Shown here: in pieces, positions 36,701 through 45,191 of the stretch
How positions within the stretch are numbered: the stretch's first letter is position 1
How the letters are laid out: each line of letters starts with the position of its first letter
NCBI GenBank assembly: GCA_029251525.1
Contig: JAQXDE010000014.1
Coordinates: forward strand, 124,001-188,000
DNA length: 64,000 nt
DNA from: Saprospiraceae bacterium
GTDB lineage: Bacteria; Bacteroidota; Bacteroidia; Chitinophagales; Saprospiraceae
Reading direction: 5' to 3'
The notes under the pieces: generated by a model
The model's input: only the letters and a program-made list of their open reading frames with translations
Told to the model about the DNA's origin: nothing
The model's database searches: none
Program-made: the position numbers and the translations under genes

Positions 36701-39700
36701 TGATAATAATTGTACATCAACAGAAACTATAACCATCACTCAACCTTCTAACCTAATTGTCAATGCAACAGCAACTGGCGAAACAAGTTTAAATGCAAAT
36801 GACGGAACTGCCACAGCTACTCCCTCTGGAGGAAATGCCGGTTATACTTTTGATTGGAGTACAGGATCGAGCAATCAAACTATTACAAATTTATCACCTG
36901 GTAATTATACTGTTACAATCCTAGATAATAATATGTGCACGGCCGAGGAAAGTGTGATAATAAGTTCATTTAATTGTGCTATTTCAATAAATATTTCCAC
37001 GATAAATGCACTTTGTTTTGAAGGAACTGGAAGCGCAACTGCAAGTTCGCAAAATGGAAGTGATCCTGTTTCATTCCTTTGGTCAACAGGGGAAACAACT
37101 GAAACAATTTCAAATTTATCACCAGGAGTAACTTATTCAGTAACCGTTACTGATGCAAATAATTGTCCTGCCTCAATGTCCATTTCAATTTCAGAACCCA
37201 CTCAAATTCAGTTAGTCGCATTTACAACTGAGGTTACATGTAATGGTGTAAGCGACGGGACTGTGATTTTAAATGCAACTGGTGGTACTGCTCCCTATTC
37301 ATTTACTTTACCAAATGGAAATGGAACTGGCTTGGCTGCCGGATTTTATACTGGTTCTGTTTTAGATGCCAATAATTGCTTTTTTGATGTAAATTTTGAA
37401 GTTACAGAACCGCCTGTAATTTCTCCAAATGCAACAGCTACGGGTGTAACTGCTAATGGAACAAATGATGGAACTGCGACCGCAAATCCATCAGGCGGAA
37501 TTGGTAATTTCACTTTTATTTGGAGCAATGGAATGACCACTTCGACAATTAACAATTTAACACCAGGAGATTATACCGTCACCGTTACCGACGACAACAA
37601 TTGTACTTCTAGCCAAACTATAACGGTCGATGATATTAATTGCGCTATTACAATTTCGACAACTTCAACTGACCTTATGTGTTTTGGCGACAATAATGGA
37701 ATCGCAAGTGTTTCTGTTAATATAGGAACTGCTCCTTTCTCTTATTTATGGTCTAGTGGGGAAATAACAGAAACTATTTCCAACTTGACTGCTGGAGATT
37801 ATACTATTACGGTTACCGATAGTAATAACTGTCCGATAAGTGAAACGGTGAATATTACACAACCTGATTTATTAGAATTAACAGAAAGTAATCAATCCAT
37901 TTTACAAGTGAATTGTTTTGGAGATAACAATGGAATTGCAGCGATTGATGTAATAGGTGGTGCAGGTGGAAGTACATATGCTTGGTCAAATGGAATGAGT
38001 GGAAACCCAATTTCTAATCTTCCAGCTGGAACTTTTACAGGAACAGTTACTGATGTAAATGGTTGTTTTGAAATTATCAATTTTACCATTACTCAACCTG
38101 ACGAGCTAATTACTAACGTAACTTCAACTGACGAAACTTTTGCCAATGCTAACGATGGAACCGCTACCACTAGCCCAACAGGAGGAACAGGAACCTTCAC
38201 TTATCTTTGGTCAAATGGGGCTACAACTGCTTCCATTTTAAACCTCGCTCCTGGAACTTATACCATCACCACAACCGATACAAATAATTGCGAAAATACA
38301 GAAACTGTGGAAGTCAATGCATTTGGATGCAGTCTAACCGCTATGATTACAACAGTAGATGCAACTTGCTCAAATGCTACTGATGGTTCTGCTACAGTTA
38401 CTTCCTCAGGTGGTCAAAACTATACTTATGCTTGGTCTAGTGGAGGAAATCTCCCGACTGAGAGTAACTTACTTCCTGGAACTTATACCGTCACAATTAA
38501 CGATGCAAGCAATTGTACTTTAATAGAAACCATTACCATTCAAGAAATCGATAATATTCCTCCAACGGTACTTTCTCAAAATATTTCTGTAGGTTTGGAT
38601 GAGAATGGGAATGCGACTATTATTCCTTCAATGATTGACAATGGAAGTTTTGATAACTGTGGAGGAGTTACTCTGGATATTGATATTTCTTCATTTGACT
38701 GTGATGATCTAGGGGAAAACACTGTCACTTTAATCGTTAATGATTTGGCAAATAATTCGACTTTAGAAGAAGTTACCATTACTGTAACAGATGAAATCCC
38801 ACCATCTATTTCCTGCCCTACCAATATAACTATTGATGATTGTACAGGATTCGTCACTTATGATGCTCCTACCCTTTCCGACAATTGCGGCATCCCTATT
38901 TATACTTTTATGGGTCCTCCAAGTGGAAGCGTTTTCCCCGCTGGCGAAACAGTTATTACTATAATCGCTGATGACCAATCTGGAAATGCATCATCTTGTA
39001 ACTTCACTGTAAATATAAATCACGTACTGAATTTACAGGTTTCATCTACCGACTCACCATGTGCAGGACAGGATCTTGGAACTGCTTCTGCTGTTACAAA
39101 TGGGACGAGTGTATCTTTTAATTATCTTTGGAGTAATGGAGCTACTACTTCCAATATCATGAACCTCTCTCCAAACACTTATACCGTAACGGTAACTGAT
39201 GATTCAGGCTGTACTTCAACAGAGGAAGTGATTATAGATGAGGCTCTTCCTATTGAAATTATTGTTGATAATATTATCGCCGAGTCAGATATTAATGTAA
39301 GTGATGGAGCAATCGAAGTTTCAATAAATGGAGGAGTTGGACCATTCAATTTTGATTGGACACTAAATGGGAATACGGTTTCTACTGATGAAGATCCAAC
39401 TGGCTTAACAGGAGGAATTTATATTTTACTTATCACCGACCAAAATGGCTGTACGGTAACTTCTTCTGAAATTACTGTTGACGTCATGGTGAACAATGAA
39501 AATTTAATACTAGAAAAAAACATCCAACTTTTACCAAACCCAGTTAATGATCAATTGTTCCTATATTTTGATCTGCCGACTAATTTTGATTTCAAAATTT
39601 CCATTCATGATTCAGTTGGAAATATATTGTTAGGAAAAAAATTATCTAGCATTTCTAATCAAAAACTAGAACTGGAAGTTTCAAGCTTAACAAGTGGTTT

Positions 39701-39764
39701 GTATTTTGTAAAAATACAAACAGAAGATCAAATTTGGATTCGAAAGTTTATTCTTCAAAAATAG
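33708..39764 (+). CDS. Giant SprB-repeat surface protein with type IX sorting domain
   Basis: 2018 residues. Signal peptide 1 to about 26, then a choice-of-anchor V type domain to about 185, starting GAPGDNLCTGCHSN (a CxxCH that could bind haem) and closing with ITLYIASLFGNGANGNGG. From about 188 to 1613 there are 19 SprB repeats, each roughly 75 residues: a Cys-Asn/Phe-Gly start, YxWSNG, SNLxxGTYTVTxTDxNNC, and ESVTISEP. A HYR-like block follows (about 1614-1771; PPTVLSQNISV, PPSISCPTNITIDDC), then two more SprB units, then a type A sorting domain (about 1931-2018; LLPNPVNDQLFLYFDL ... SGLYFVKIQTED). SprB is the mobile gliding adhesin in Flavobacterium, so a surface adhesin or gliding role is likely, though gliding itself cannot be read from this window. 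Confidence 0.92.
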   Translation: MKKRTNKIFTFFITLLFAVLFISFSGNPPDGNTGAPGDNLCTGCHSNSNPNGFAGTVNVINFPSSITPNSTYNLQAEITYTSGTPVRAGFQAVVLDASNNNSGDLSTTDPNVATTFPGLREYVEHSPAQSFGSGTSVTYSFDWVAPNASNGEVITLYIASLFGNGANGNGGDLTITNSISGTIDSGGSPPTSSATATDVSCFGGNDGTATAQVSGGTPGYTYVWSNGGSGASISNLIAGSYTVTVTDASSLTATATAVIGQPTQLSLLLINQTNVDCFGNNNGSATVLGSGGTTGYSYIWSNGASGATNSNLSAGTYTATVTDGNLCTSTEVVTITQPITISLLTTSTNISCNGDNNGTASAFGSGGSSSFSYAWSNGLNGQTISNLGGGTYTVTATDATNCTEVQSVNVTEPSAISINILPTNISCNGANDASATAIGNGGTGGFTYTWSNGTTGPTISNLNAGTFTVTAVDGNNCIQTQTVSFTEPSAITVIISSNNVLCNSENNGSATAFGSGGAGGFSYLWSNGMNGQTISSLSPGTYTATATDANNCTQIESITISEPNPIVINISQSNILCNGENNGTAGANGSGGSGNISYTWSNGISGANLSNLIAGVYTVTATDANNCTQTESVTISEPTEIIINFSQTNILCNGENNGAASANGSGGSSGFSYSWSNGSSDATISNLSSGTYTLTITDANNCEKVESVTITEPNAIVVSISQTNVLCNGENNGAAEANGNGGSGNFNYIWSNGDTGATISNLTPGTYTTTATDSNGCTQTESVTISESPEITLNIFSNEISCINTDDGSATASGNGGAGNFTYVWSNGMNGATISNLSAGTYTVSATDGNNCETTETVNLSNPTAIILNISQINILCNGENNGSATASGNGGTGNLTYTWSNGMSGAIISNLSAGTYTVSATDSNNCVTAESVTISEPNQITISTSQTNVNCFGESNGTALANGSGGTGNLSYNWSNGVTGNSISNLVAGTYTLTMTDDNNCTSTETITITQPSNLIVNATATGETSLNANDGTATATPSGGNAGYTFDWSTGSSNQTITNLSPGNYTVTILDNNMCTAEESVIISSFNCAISINISTINALCFEGTGSATASSQNGSDPVSFLWSTGETTETISNLSPGVTYSVTVTDANNCPASMSISISEPTQIQLVAFTTEVTCNGVSDGTVILNATGGTAPYSFTLPNGNGTGLAAGFYTGSVLDANNCFFDVNFEVTEPPVISPNATATGVTANGTNDGTATANPSGGIGNFTFIWSNGMTTSTINNLTPGDYTVTVTDDNNCTSSQTITVDDINCAITISTTSTDLMCFGDNNGIASVSVNIGTAPFSYLWSSGEITETISNLTAGDYTITVTDSNNCPISETVNITQPDLLELTESNQSILQVNCFGDNNGIAAIDVIGGAGGSTYAWSNGMSGNPISNLPAGTFTGTVTDVNGCFEIINFTITQPDELITNVTSTDETFANANDGTATTSPTGGTGTFTYLWSNGATTASILNLAPGTYTITTTDTNNCENTETVEVNAFGCSLTAMITTVDATCSNATDGSATVTSSGGQNYTYAWSSGGNLPTESNLLPGTYTVTINDASNCTLIETITIQEIDNIPPTVLSQNISVGLDENGNATIIPSMIDNGSFDNCGGVTLDIDISSFDCDDLGENTVTLIVNDLANNSTLEEVTITVTDEIPPSISCPTNITIDDCTGFVTYDAPTLSDNCGIPIYTFMGPPSGSVFPAGETVITIIADDQSGNASSCNFTVNINHVLNLQVSSTDSPCAGQDLGTASAVTNGTSVSFNYLWSNGATTSNIMNLSPNTYTVTVTDDSGCTSTEEVIIDEALPIEIIVDNIIAESDINVSDGAIEVSINGGVGPFNFDWTLNGNTVSTDEDPTGLTGGIYILLITDQNGCTVTSSEITVDVMVNNENLILEKNIQLLPNPVNDQLFLYFDLPTNFDFKISIHDSVGNILLGKKLSSISNQKLELEVSSLTSGLYFVKIQTEDQIWIRKFILQK
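34740..36765 (+). repeat. Nine tandem 225-bp SprB units
   Basis: Repeats 3-11 of the giant protein are each 75 codons, so the DNA repeats with a 225-bp period here. Units share long near-identical blocks such as TGTAATGGAGAAAATAATGG, whereas flanking units 1-2 and 12-21 are more diverged. This pattern suggests recent expansion or gene conversion of the central units. Confidence 0.85.
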
Positions 39765-39800
39765 AATTAATTATTATTTAAAAAATTATTAAGTTATTTC

Positions 39801-39835
39801 ACCCCGAACCTTCTAATTAGAAGGTTCGGGGTTTA
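39801..39835 (+). terminator. Intrinsic terminator after the SprB-repeat gene
   Basis: A perfect 30-base palindrome (CCCCGAACCTTCTAA and its complement), very GC-rich for this region, followed by a short T-run; 37 bases past the stop. Confidence 0.9.
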
Positions 39836-40101
39836 GATTTGAGCAAGAATGGTAACTGGATTTTCTACATGCCATAAGGAACTCTAAAAGCTCCAAAATC
39901 AACTTCTCCTTCTCAAAAAAAAATACCCTTTGAGATTTCTATATTAATTTTTGGGAGAGCGAAAAGTTCGGGATCAATCTACTTAAAAAAAGTACGCAAA
40001 AAATAAAAAAGTGCACCTTACTTTTTCATATTTATTTTTCAAAAGAAAAAATTACGTTATCAAAACAAATCATTATTATTATTTTTACCAATGTAATGTT
40101 T
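39836..40101. other. Noncoding spacer
   Basis: About 265 AT-rich bases between convergent transcription units. No structure beyond the terminator just upstream. Confidence 0.3.
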
Positions 40102-40290
40102 CTATTTTTGTTTCATCAAAAATTCTGCTTTTGTAGCCTCCTCACTTTCTGTATAAAAAAGCGCCGTATTATCTATTTCTTCACCTTGTAAATGTTTTGT
40201 TGAAAAAAAGATACTTACCCATTGAACTTGGGTAAACATGTAAAATAACAATACTCCTACAAAAAATTTAGCATATGATTTTTTCAACAT
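40102..40290 (-). CDS. Small single-pass membrane protein next to the YeiH-like exporter
   Basis: 62 residues from the ATG at 40290, which has an AAGGA-like sequence six to ten bases upstream; an alternative ATG at 40317 adds nine residues. A basic start (MLKKSYAKFF) is followed by one hydrophobic segment (VGVLLFYMFTQVQWVSIFF) and an acidic tail. It has no recognisable family. It begins 24-51 bases after the exporter gene in the same direction, so it is probably co-transcribed and may be an accessory subunit of that transporter. Confidence 0.6.
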   Translation of the reverse strand: MLKKSYAKFFVGVLLFYMFTQVQWVSIFFSTKHLQGEEIDNTALFYTESEEATKAEFLMKQK

Positions 40291-40341
40291 ATCTTTTTCC
40301 TTTATACTTATCATCATTGGAGTCGTGATACGCGTTTCATT

Positions 40342-42051
40342 TTACAAATTAGTAGCCACATCCGGAAATACTAAATAAAACATAATATAAGCAACCAACA
40401 ATGTCAATAACAAATTAAATATCTGACCAACAACATATAGAATTAGAGGCTTCCCCCCTGAGAAATGATATTTTAACTCTACAAAATTTGTTGACAAACC
40501 GATACTCACAAAGGCTAAACAAAATAACCAACCTCTCACATTTTTAGAAAGTCCGCCTATAACTCCTTGATCAATTATAGTGTAAGCATGATTATCACCT
40601 AACAAAACATAGATCAAAGTGAACAAAATCGATGCTCCAATAAACCCTAAAATAAACTTGGGAAATCGTTTCCATATTTCCGATAAACCAACTTTTACTT
40701 TTTCAGTAGAAGAATCAACATCTACCTTTGCCGTAAAATAAACCGCCACTCCAAAAGCAATAATTCCAATCAGTACATTTTGAATCATTTTGATTGTTGC
40801 GGCAACACTTAAAGCTTTGTCTCCTAAAAACTCACCTGCCGCAACCACTGCTCCAGTTGCATCAATAGTTCCTCCAATCCAAGCCCCTCCCAACACCTCC
40901 GGCATTCCTAATGCTTTAATTATCATGGGCAAAATGATCATCATCACTGAAGTAAATGTCATCGACAAACCAATGGCCAAAGTCAATTCCTCTTTCTTTG
41001 CATTACAAGCAGCCGCAGTCGCCACCGCTGCTGAAACGCCACAAACTGACATATCAGCAGAGATGACCATATTCAAAGTTTTGCTTTTTATTTTTAATAC
41101 TTTTTGCCCAAACATATAGGTGGAAATCAAAACAACTGGAGTCACTACCCAAGCCACAAAAATCCCAGGTAAGCCAATCGCTAAAACTTTATTAAATAAA
41201 ACCTCTGCTCCCAACAAGACCAAACCTGTTTTAATAAACCATGAAGTTTGTAAGGCAGGTTTTACCCATTCAGGAGTTCCTAAAGTGTTAGAAATGAGTA
41301 GACCTAGAATAATGGCCCATGCCGCATATCCAATTCCCATCGCTTTCATATTGACTTGTGCTCCAAATAAATAGGCCAAAATTGCAATTAAAAAAACAAA
41401 GGCAAATCCTTTCGCAAACGCTGATCGCTTTTTCCCCAGGTAATAAATCCCAGGTAAAAAAAGAATATTCAAAATGACAAACCACAAAAGCATCCAACCT
41501 ACTTTAAATAAATTAGATGCATTTGACTTCGATCTTATTTTATCTGCTCGATCCCGACTTTTATACCATTTTTCAATAGCTATCTCTGCATCCATATTAA
41601 ATTTAATATTTTCAAATTTACTTTTGGCTGCAGTTACTTGAGTTTCCTCAGCTAATCTTTTTTGTAATTTAGTTTCCTCAACCGCATTCACTAATTTTAT
41701 AGCTAATTCCTTTTTTGCATCTTTGAAATTTAAAGCACTCTTATGAAATGACTCTAAAGGGTTGGAGTTCCAACTTGAAGGTTTAGAAGTCAATTTTTTA
41801 AAAAACTTGCCTATCGTTTCTGATGATGCTTTTATTTTCTGTTTGGAACGAAAAGCATCATACCATTTGATGGTCTTGAATGGAGCTTTAGCTCTTTCTT
41901 CAGCTTGAATCGCCTCGTATTTTTCATGTTGAATAACATAATCCTTGGGGGCGTTAATAAAAAATAAAAATAGCCCAACCATCAGTACAAATCCACCAAT
42001 CCAAATCGACCAATAATCCTCATGAGAAATTAAAAAATGTGATTTTTTCAT
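40342..42051 (-). CDS. YeiH/UPF0324-type putative sulfate exporter with N-terminal extension
   Basis: 569 residues; members are usually 330-430. The core from about residue 190 has the typical string of membrane helices and signatures: LGLLISNTLGTPEWVKPALQ, FIKTGLVLLGAEVLF, ISADMSVCGVSAAVATAAAC, GGAWIGGTIDATGAVVAAGE and FVSIGLSTNFVELK. The extension adds one N-terminal membrane helix (about 14-33) and a 150-residue, Lys/Glu/Ala-rich helical domain before the core. Annotation as sulfate exporter rests on family naming; the transported ion is not proven. A 62-residue membrane protein gene follows. No promoter was recognised. Confidence 0.85.
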   Translation of the reverse strand: MKKSHFLISHEDYWSIWIGGFVLMVGLFLFFINAPKDYVIQHEKYEAIQAEERAKAPFKTIKWYDAFRSKQKIKASSETIGKFFKKLTSKPSSWNSNPLESFHKSALNFKDAKKELAIKLVNAVEETKLQKRLAEETQVTAAKSKFENIKFNMDAEIAIEKWYKSRDRADKIRSKSNASNLFKVGWMLLWFVILNILFLPGIYYLGKKRSAFAKGFAFVFLIAILAYLFGAQVNMKAMGIGYAAWAIILGLLISNTLGTPEWVKPALQTSWFIKTGLVLLGAEVLFNKVLAIGLPGIFVAWVVTPVVLISTYMFGQKVLKIKSKTLNMVISADMSVCGVSAAVATAAACNAKKEELTLAIGLSMTFTSVMMIILPMIIKALGMPEVLGGAWIGGTIDATGAVVAAGEFLGDKALSVAATIKMIQNVLIGIIAFGVAVYFTAKVDVDSSTEKVKVGLSEIWKRFPKFILGFIGASILFTLIYVLLGDNHAYTIIDQGVIGGLSKNVRGWLFCLAFVSIGLSTNFVELKYHFSGGKPLILYVVGQIFNLLLTLLVAYIMFYLVFPDVATNL

Positions 42052-42156
42052 TTCGTTTCATTTATTGTGACTAAAGTATAGAAAACATTTTAACTTTTAA
42101 AATTTGAAATTATTGGAAACTAGATTTTTTCAAATTAAAAAAAGGTATCTATTTCG

Positions 42157-42164
42157 TATATTTG
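42157..42164 (+). promoter_or_regulatory. Probable -7 element of thyA promoter
   Basis: TATATTTG is a perfect TAnnTTTG match 37 bases before the thyA start. The -33 region is A-rich with no TTTG. Confidence 0.45.
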
Positions 42165-42200
42165 TATCGAATTTATTAAAATCAAATTTGAATAAGACAC

Positions 42201-42995
42201 ATGAAACAATATCTCAATCTCCTTCAACACATCTTAGATAACGGAACTGATAAAAGTGATCGAACTGGAACTGGAACTCGAAGCGTTTTTGGATATCAAA
42301 TGCGATTTGACCTTCAAGAAGGTTTTCCGATGTTAACTACAAAAAAATTGCACCTTCGCTCGATAATTCATGAATTGCTTTGGTTTTTAGAGGGCGATAC
42401 CAACGTGAAATACCTAAAAGCAAATAAAGTCAGAATTTGGGATGAATGGGCAGATAAAAATGGTGACCTCGGACCAGTTTACGGAAAGCAATGGAGAAGT
42501 TGGGAAACTCGTGATGGCGAAACCATTGACCAAATTGCACAAGCAATTGATTTGATCAAAAACAACCCTGACTCCCGACGAATTATTGTCAATGCATGGA
42601 ATGTGGGAGATTTGCCAAAAATGGCATTAAGCCCATGTCATTGTTTATTTCAATTTTATGTAGCCAATGGAAAATTGAGTTGTCAATTATATCAGCGATC
42701 TGCAGATACTTTTCTGGGTGTACCTTTTAATATTGCATCTTATGCATTGTTAACGATGATGATGGCGCAAGTTTGTGAGTTAGAGGCTGGTGATTTTGTC
42801 ATTACTTTTGGTGATGTACATTTGTATCAAAATCACTTAAAACAAACTCAATTGCAGTTGACTCGTGAGACGAGAACTCTGCCAAAGATGAAAATAAATC
42901 CATCAGTTAAGTCTATATTTTATTTTAAATACGAAGATTTTGAATTAACCAATTACGAACCGCACCCACACATCAAGGCTGCTGTTTCGGTTTAA
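42201..42995 (+). CDS. thyA: Thymidylate synthase
   Basis: 264 residues, the normal length for ThyA, which methylates dUMP to dTMP using methylenetetrahydrofolate. The start [15 protein letters not shown] and motifs [49 protein letters not shown], the catalytic Cys146 in [14 protein letters not shown], the dUMP-binding [20 protein letters not shown] and the C-terminus [13 protein letters not shown] are all present. No folA (dihydrofolate reductase) gene follows in this window; the next gene is an ECF sigma factor. Confidence 0.98.
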   Translation: MKQYLNLLQHILDNGTDKSDRTGTGTRSVFGYQMRFDLQEGFPMLTTKKLHLRSIIHELLWFLEGDTNVKYLKANKVRIWDEWADKNGDLGPVYGKQWRSWETRDGETIDQIAQAIDLIKNNPDSRRIIVNAWNVGDLPKMALSPCHCLFQFYVANGKLSCQLYQRSADTFLGVPFNIASYALLTMMMAQVCELEAGDFVITFGDVHLYQNHLKQTQLQLTRETRTLPKMKINPSVKSIFYFKYEDFELTNYEPHPHIKAAVSV

Positions 42996-43063
42996 AAAAT
43001 AAAATTAAAAAAATAAGATATCACAAAGGTATCTGTTACTTTTAGCGACCTTTTTTTTTAAAT

Positions 43064-43606
43064 ATGACCAAGAATACTGATCAAGAATTAATAACTAGCT
43101 TGCAAAACGGTGATGAATCAGCTATGGATGTACTTTTCCGTAGGCATTATAAATCTATCTGTCGGTCAGTTTATCGAATTTTAAAAGATAATAATTTAGC
43201 GGAGGATATAGCACAGGAAGTCTTCTTAGGTCTTTGGAAAAAAAGAGATAAACTAAAAATAACAACCTCCGTACAGGCTTATCTAAAACGGACAGCCGTC
43301 AACAAATCACTTAATTTCATTCGTGATCAAAAAATAAAATTTGATGATGAAGAAAAAATGCCCGTTCAGTATAATAACCAATCAACCTCACAGCAGAAGT
43401 TAGAAGCTGATGATTTACAAAATTTAATCAATGATTCGATTGATCTTTTGCCTGAAAAATGTAGACTAGTTTTTACATTAAGTAGATTTGAGGAAATGAC
43501 TTATCAAGAAATTGCCAATGAATTAAATATTTCTATCAAAACAGTGGAGAATCAAATTTCAAAAGCACTTAAGTTTCTTCGAAAAGCATTGAAGCAAAAC
43601 GAATAA
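43064..43606 (+). CDS. ECF-type RNA polymerase sigma factor (Bacteroidetes FecI-like group)
   Basis: 180 residues. Sigma region 2 covers about 20-90 (DVLFRRHYKSICRSVYRIL, AEDIAQEVFLGLWKKRD), and region 4 about 120-175 (LPEKCRLVFTLSRFEEMTYQ, EIANELNISIKTVENQISKA). No region 1 or 3, so group IV. Such factors in this phylum direct transcription of TonB receptor operons and are held by a FecR anti-sigma protein, which is encoded by the next gene 192 bases downstream. Targets are probably the receptor locus at 45192 onward. Confidence 0.94.
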   Translation: MTKNTDQELITSLQNGDESAMDVLFRRHYKSICRSVYRILKDNNLAEDIAQEVFLGLWKKRDKLKITTSVQAYLKRTAVNKSLNFIRDQKIKFDDEEKMPVQYNNQSTSQQKLEADDLQNLINDSIDLLPEKCRLVFTLSRFEEMTYQEIANELNISIKTVENQISKALKFLRKALKQNE

Positions 43607-43798
43607 GTAGGTTTAATATCATTCAAGTAATTGCATAAATCATTGATTAATCTTCATCTAAATGTCTGCGGTTTTACTTTTTAGGGGTATTAAAACGACT
43701 TTTCGAAAAAAAAATCAAAAAACATAGGGGGCAAGTTTTAAATTAGTGTCAAATCTATATAAAGCTTATCAAAATCCAATAAAGACTAATAAAAACGA

Positions 43799-44812
43799 AT
43801 GAAAGAGGAAAATTTAATCGAACTAATTCATAAAAGATTAACAAATGCTTTGACATTTGATGAGCGAGAAATATTGAATATTTTATTAAAGGATAAAGTA
43901 AATCAACGCTTGGCTCAACAAATAGAAGCTACTTGGGAAAAAAGTTTTGATTATCGAAACGATTTCTCTCCAAATGTAGAGTTAGGTTTGAGTAGATTAA
44001 AATCTCGGATGAAAGAAGAAGAAATCAACTTCCCCAAAATCGTTACCCTCCAAAAAAACAAGTTTTGGTTACGAATTTCAGCTGCTGCTGCAATCATTAT
44101 GATAGGTTGCTTATTCACATTTAATCAACTTAGGAGTAGCCTGGATTGGCAAAAGATCACAGTTTCTGATACTGCTAAAGATTTAATTTTAGATGATGGC
44201 TCTAAAATTTCAATCAACGAAGAAAGTGAATTAAAATATCCCTTAGAGTTTTCTTTTGAGGAAAGAAGAGTAAAATTGAAAGGAGAGGCCTTTTTTGATA
44301 TCGCAAAAAATCCTACAAAACCATTTATCATTGAGGCAGGTAATTTAAGGATACGAGTTTTAGGAACTTCATTTAATGTAAGAAATTATGGTAATGAAGA
44401 CTTAGCTGAAATTACCGTTCGGTCAGGAAAAGTAGAGGTTACAGATATAACTGGAGGCTTTACCCAAATCCTTGAGGCAAACGATCAATTGATTTTTGAT
44501 AAAAAAAGAATGAAGGTTCATGATTTTTCAAAAGATGATAACCTAAATGCATTAGCATGGTGGAGCGGGGAATTATCTTTCAAATCAGTACAAATGAGTA
44601 AAGTAAAATTGGCAATAGAAAGAACCTACAATATTGAACTAGAGTTCACAAATTCAAATATTTTGAATTGCCCATATACTATTTCAAATCATGTCAAATC
44701 TGATGGGTTAGAAAACTTTTTAGACGTTTTAGAAACTGCCTTAGCATTTGAAGAAATTAAAAAATTAAACAACAGAAAATATCAACTCATTGGTGGAAGA
44801 TGTAATTATTAA
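43799..44812 (+). CDS. FecR family anti-sigma factor
   Basis: 337 residues. A cytoplasmic N-terminal helical segment (1-88) holds the sigma-binding part; one membrane helix (about 90-108, LRISAAAAIIMIGCLFTF) follows. The periplasmic FecR domain is clear: LILDDGSKISINEESELKYP, RRVKLKGEAFFDIAKNPTKP, RVLGTSFNVRNYGNED and VRSGKVEVT. The C-terminal part (about 255-330) is the DUF4974-type domain that contacts the STN domain of the receptor. It transmits ligand binding at the receptor to the ECF factor. Confidence 0.93.
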   Translation: MKEENLIELIHKRLTNALTFDEREILNILLKDKVNQRLAQQIEATWEKSFDYRNDFSPNVELGLSRLKSRMKEEEINFPKIVTLQKNKFWLRISAAAAIIMIGCLFTFNQLRSSLDWQKITVSDTAKDLILDDGSKISINEESELKYPLEFSFEERRVKLKGEAFFDIAKNPTKPFIIEAGNLRIRVLGTSFNVRNYGNEDLAEITVRSGKVEVTDITGGFTQILEANDQLIFDKKRMKVHDFSKDDNLNALAWWSGELSFKSVQMSKVKLAIERTYNIELEFTNSNILNCPYTISNHVKSDGLENFLDVLETALAFEEIKKLNNRKYQLIGGRCNY

Positions 44813-45191
44813 GTGAAATTAATTTAAAAAATACCCTTAAACCTCCCAATACCGTACTACTAGCCCCATCTTAATCATTATTAAGACGGGGCTTTTGTTT
44901 AACTTAGAACGGTCAAAATTCCTAATAATTATTTTATTTTTGGAGAAAATCTTCCGACATATAATTTAACCCACCAAAATTTTATTCTCCTAAATCGTTA
45001 ATAACCTAATCTCCAAAAACAGTAAATAAAGAAAAAACTTAATTATCCTGAAGAAAACAAACAGTTGTTAGTTTTTAAACGTTATGAAGTTATAGATACT
45101 TTTTTAAAACTCTTTGCAATTTTTAATTTTAATAATCAAGGATCTAGTTTCCATAAATAATAGAATTTTTTAAGGACACAACATAAACGGA
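44813..45191. other. Spacer between fecR-like gene and receptor
   Basis: About 380 bases with a terminator at 44861-44900 and then a 290-base noncoding stretch that should hold the receptor promoter. I see no TAnnTTTG element, as expected if an ECF factor reads it. Confidence 0.4.
44861..44900 (+). terminator. Intrinsic terminator after the FecR-like gene
   Basis: AGCCCC-TCTTAAT pairs with ATTAAGA-GGGGCT around a short loop, followed by TTTTGTTT. It separates sigma/anti-sigma from the receptor transcript. Confidence 0.8.

Noticed and set aside
34740-36765. Regular direct repeats that could suggest a CRISPR array or satellite
   Set aside because: The period is 225 bp, in frame within one long coding sequence, and translates to SprB repeats; there are no short palindromic repeats with unique spacers.
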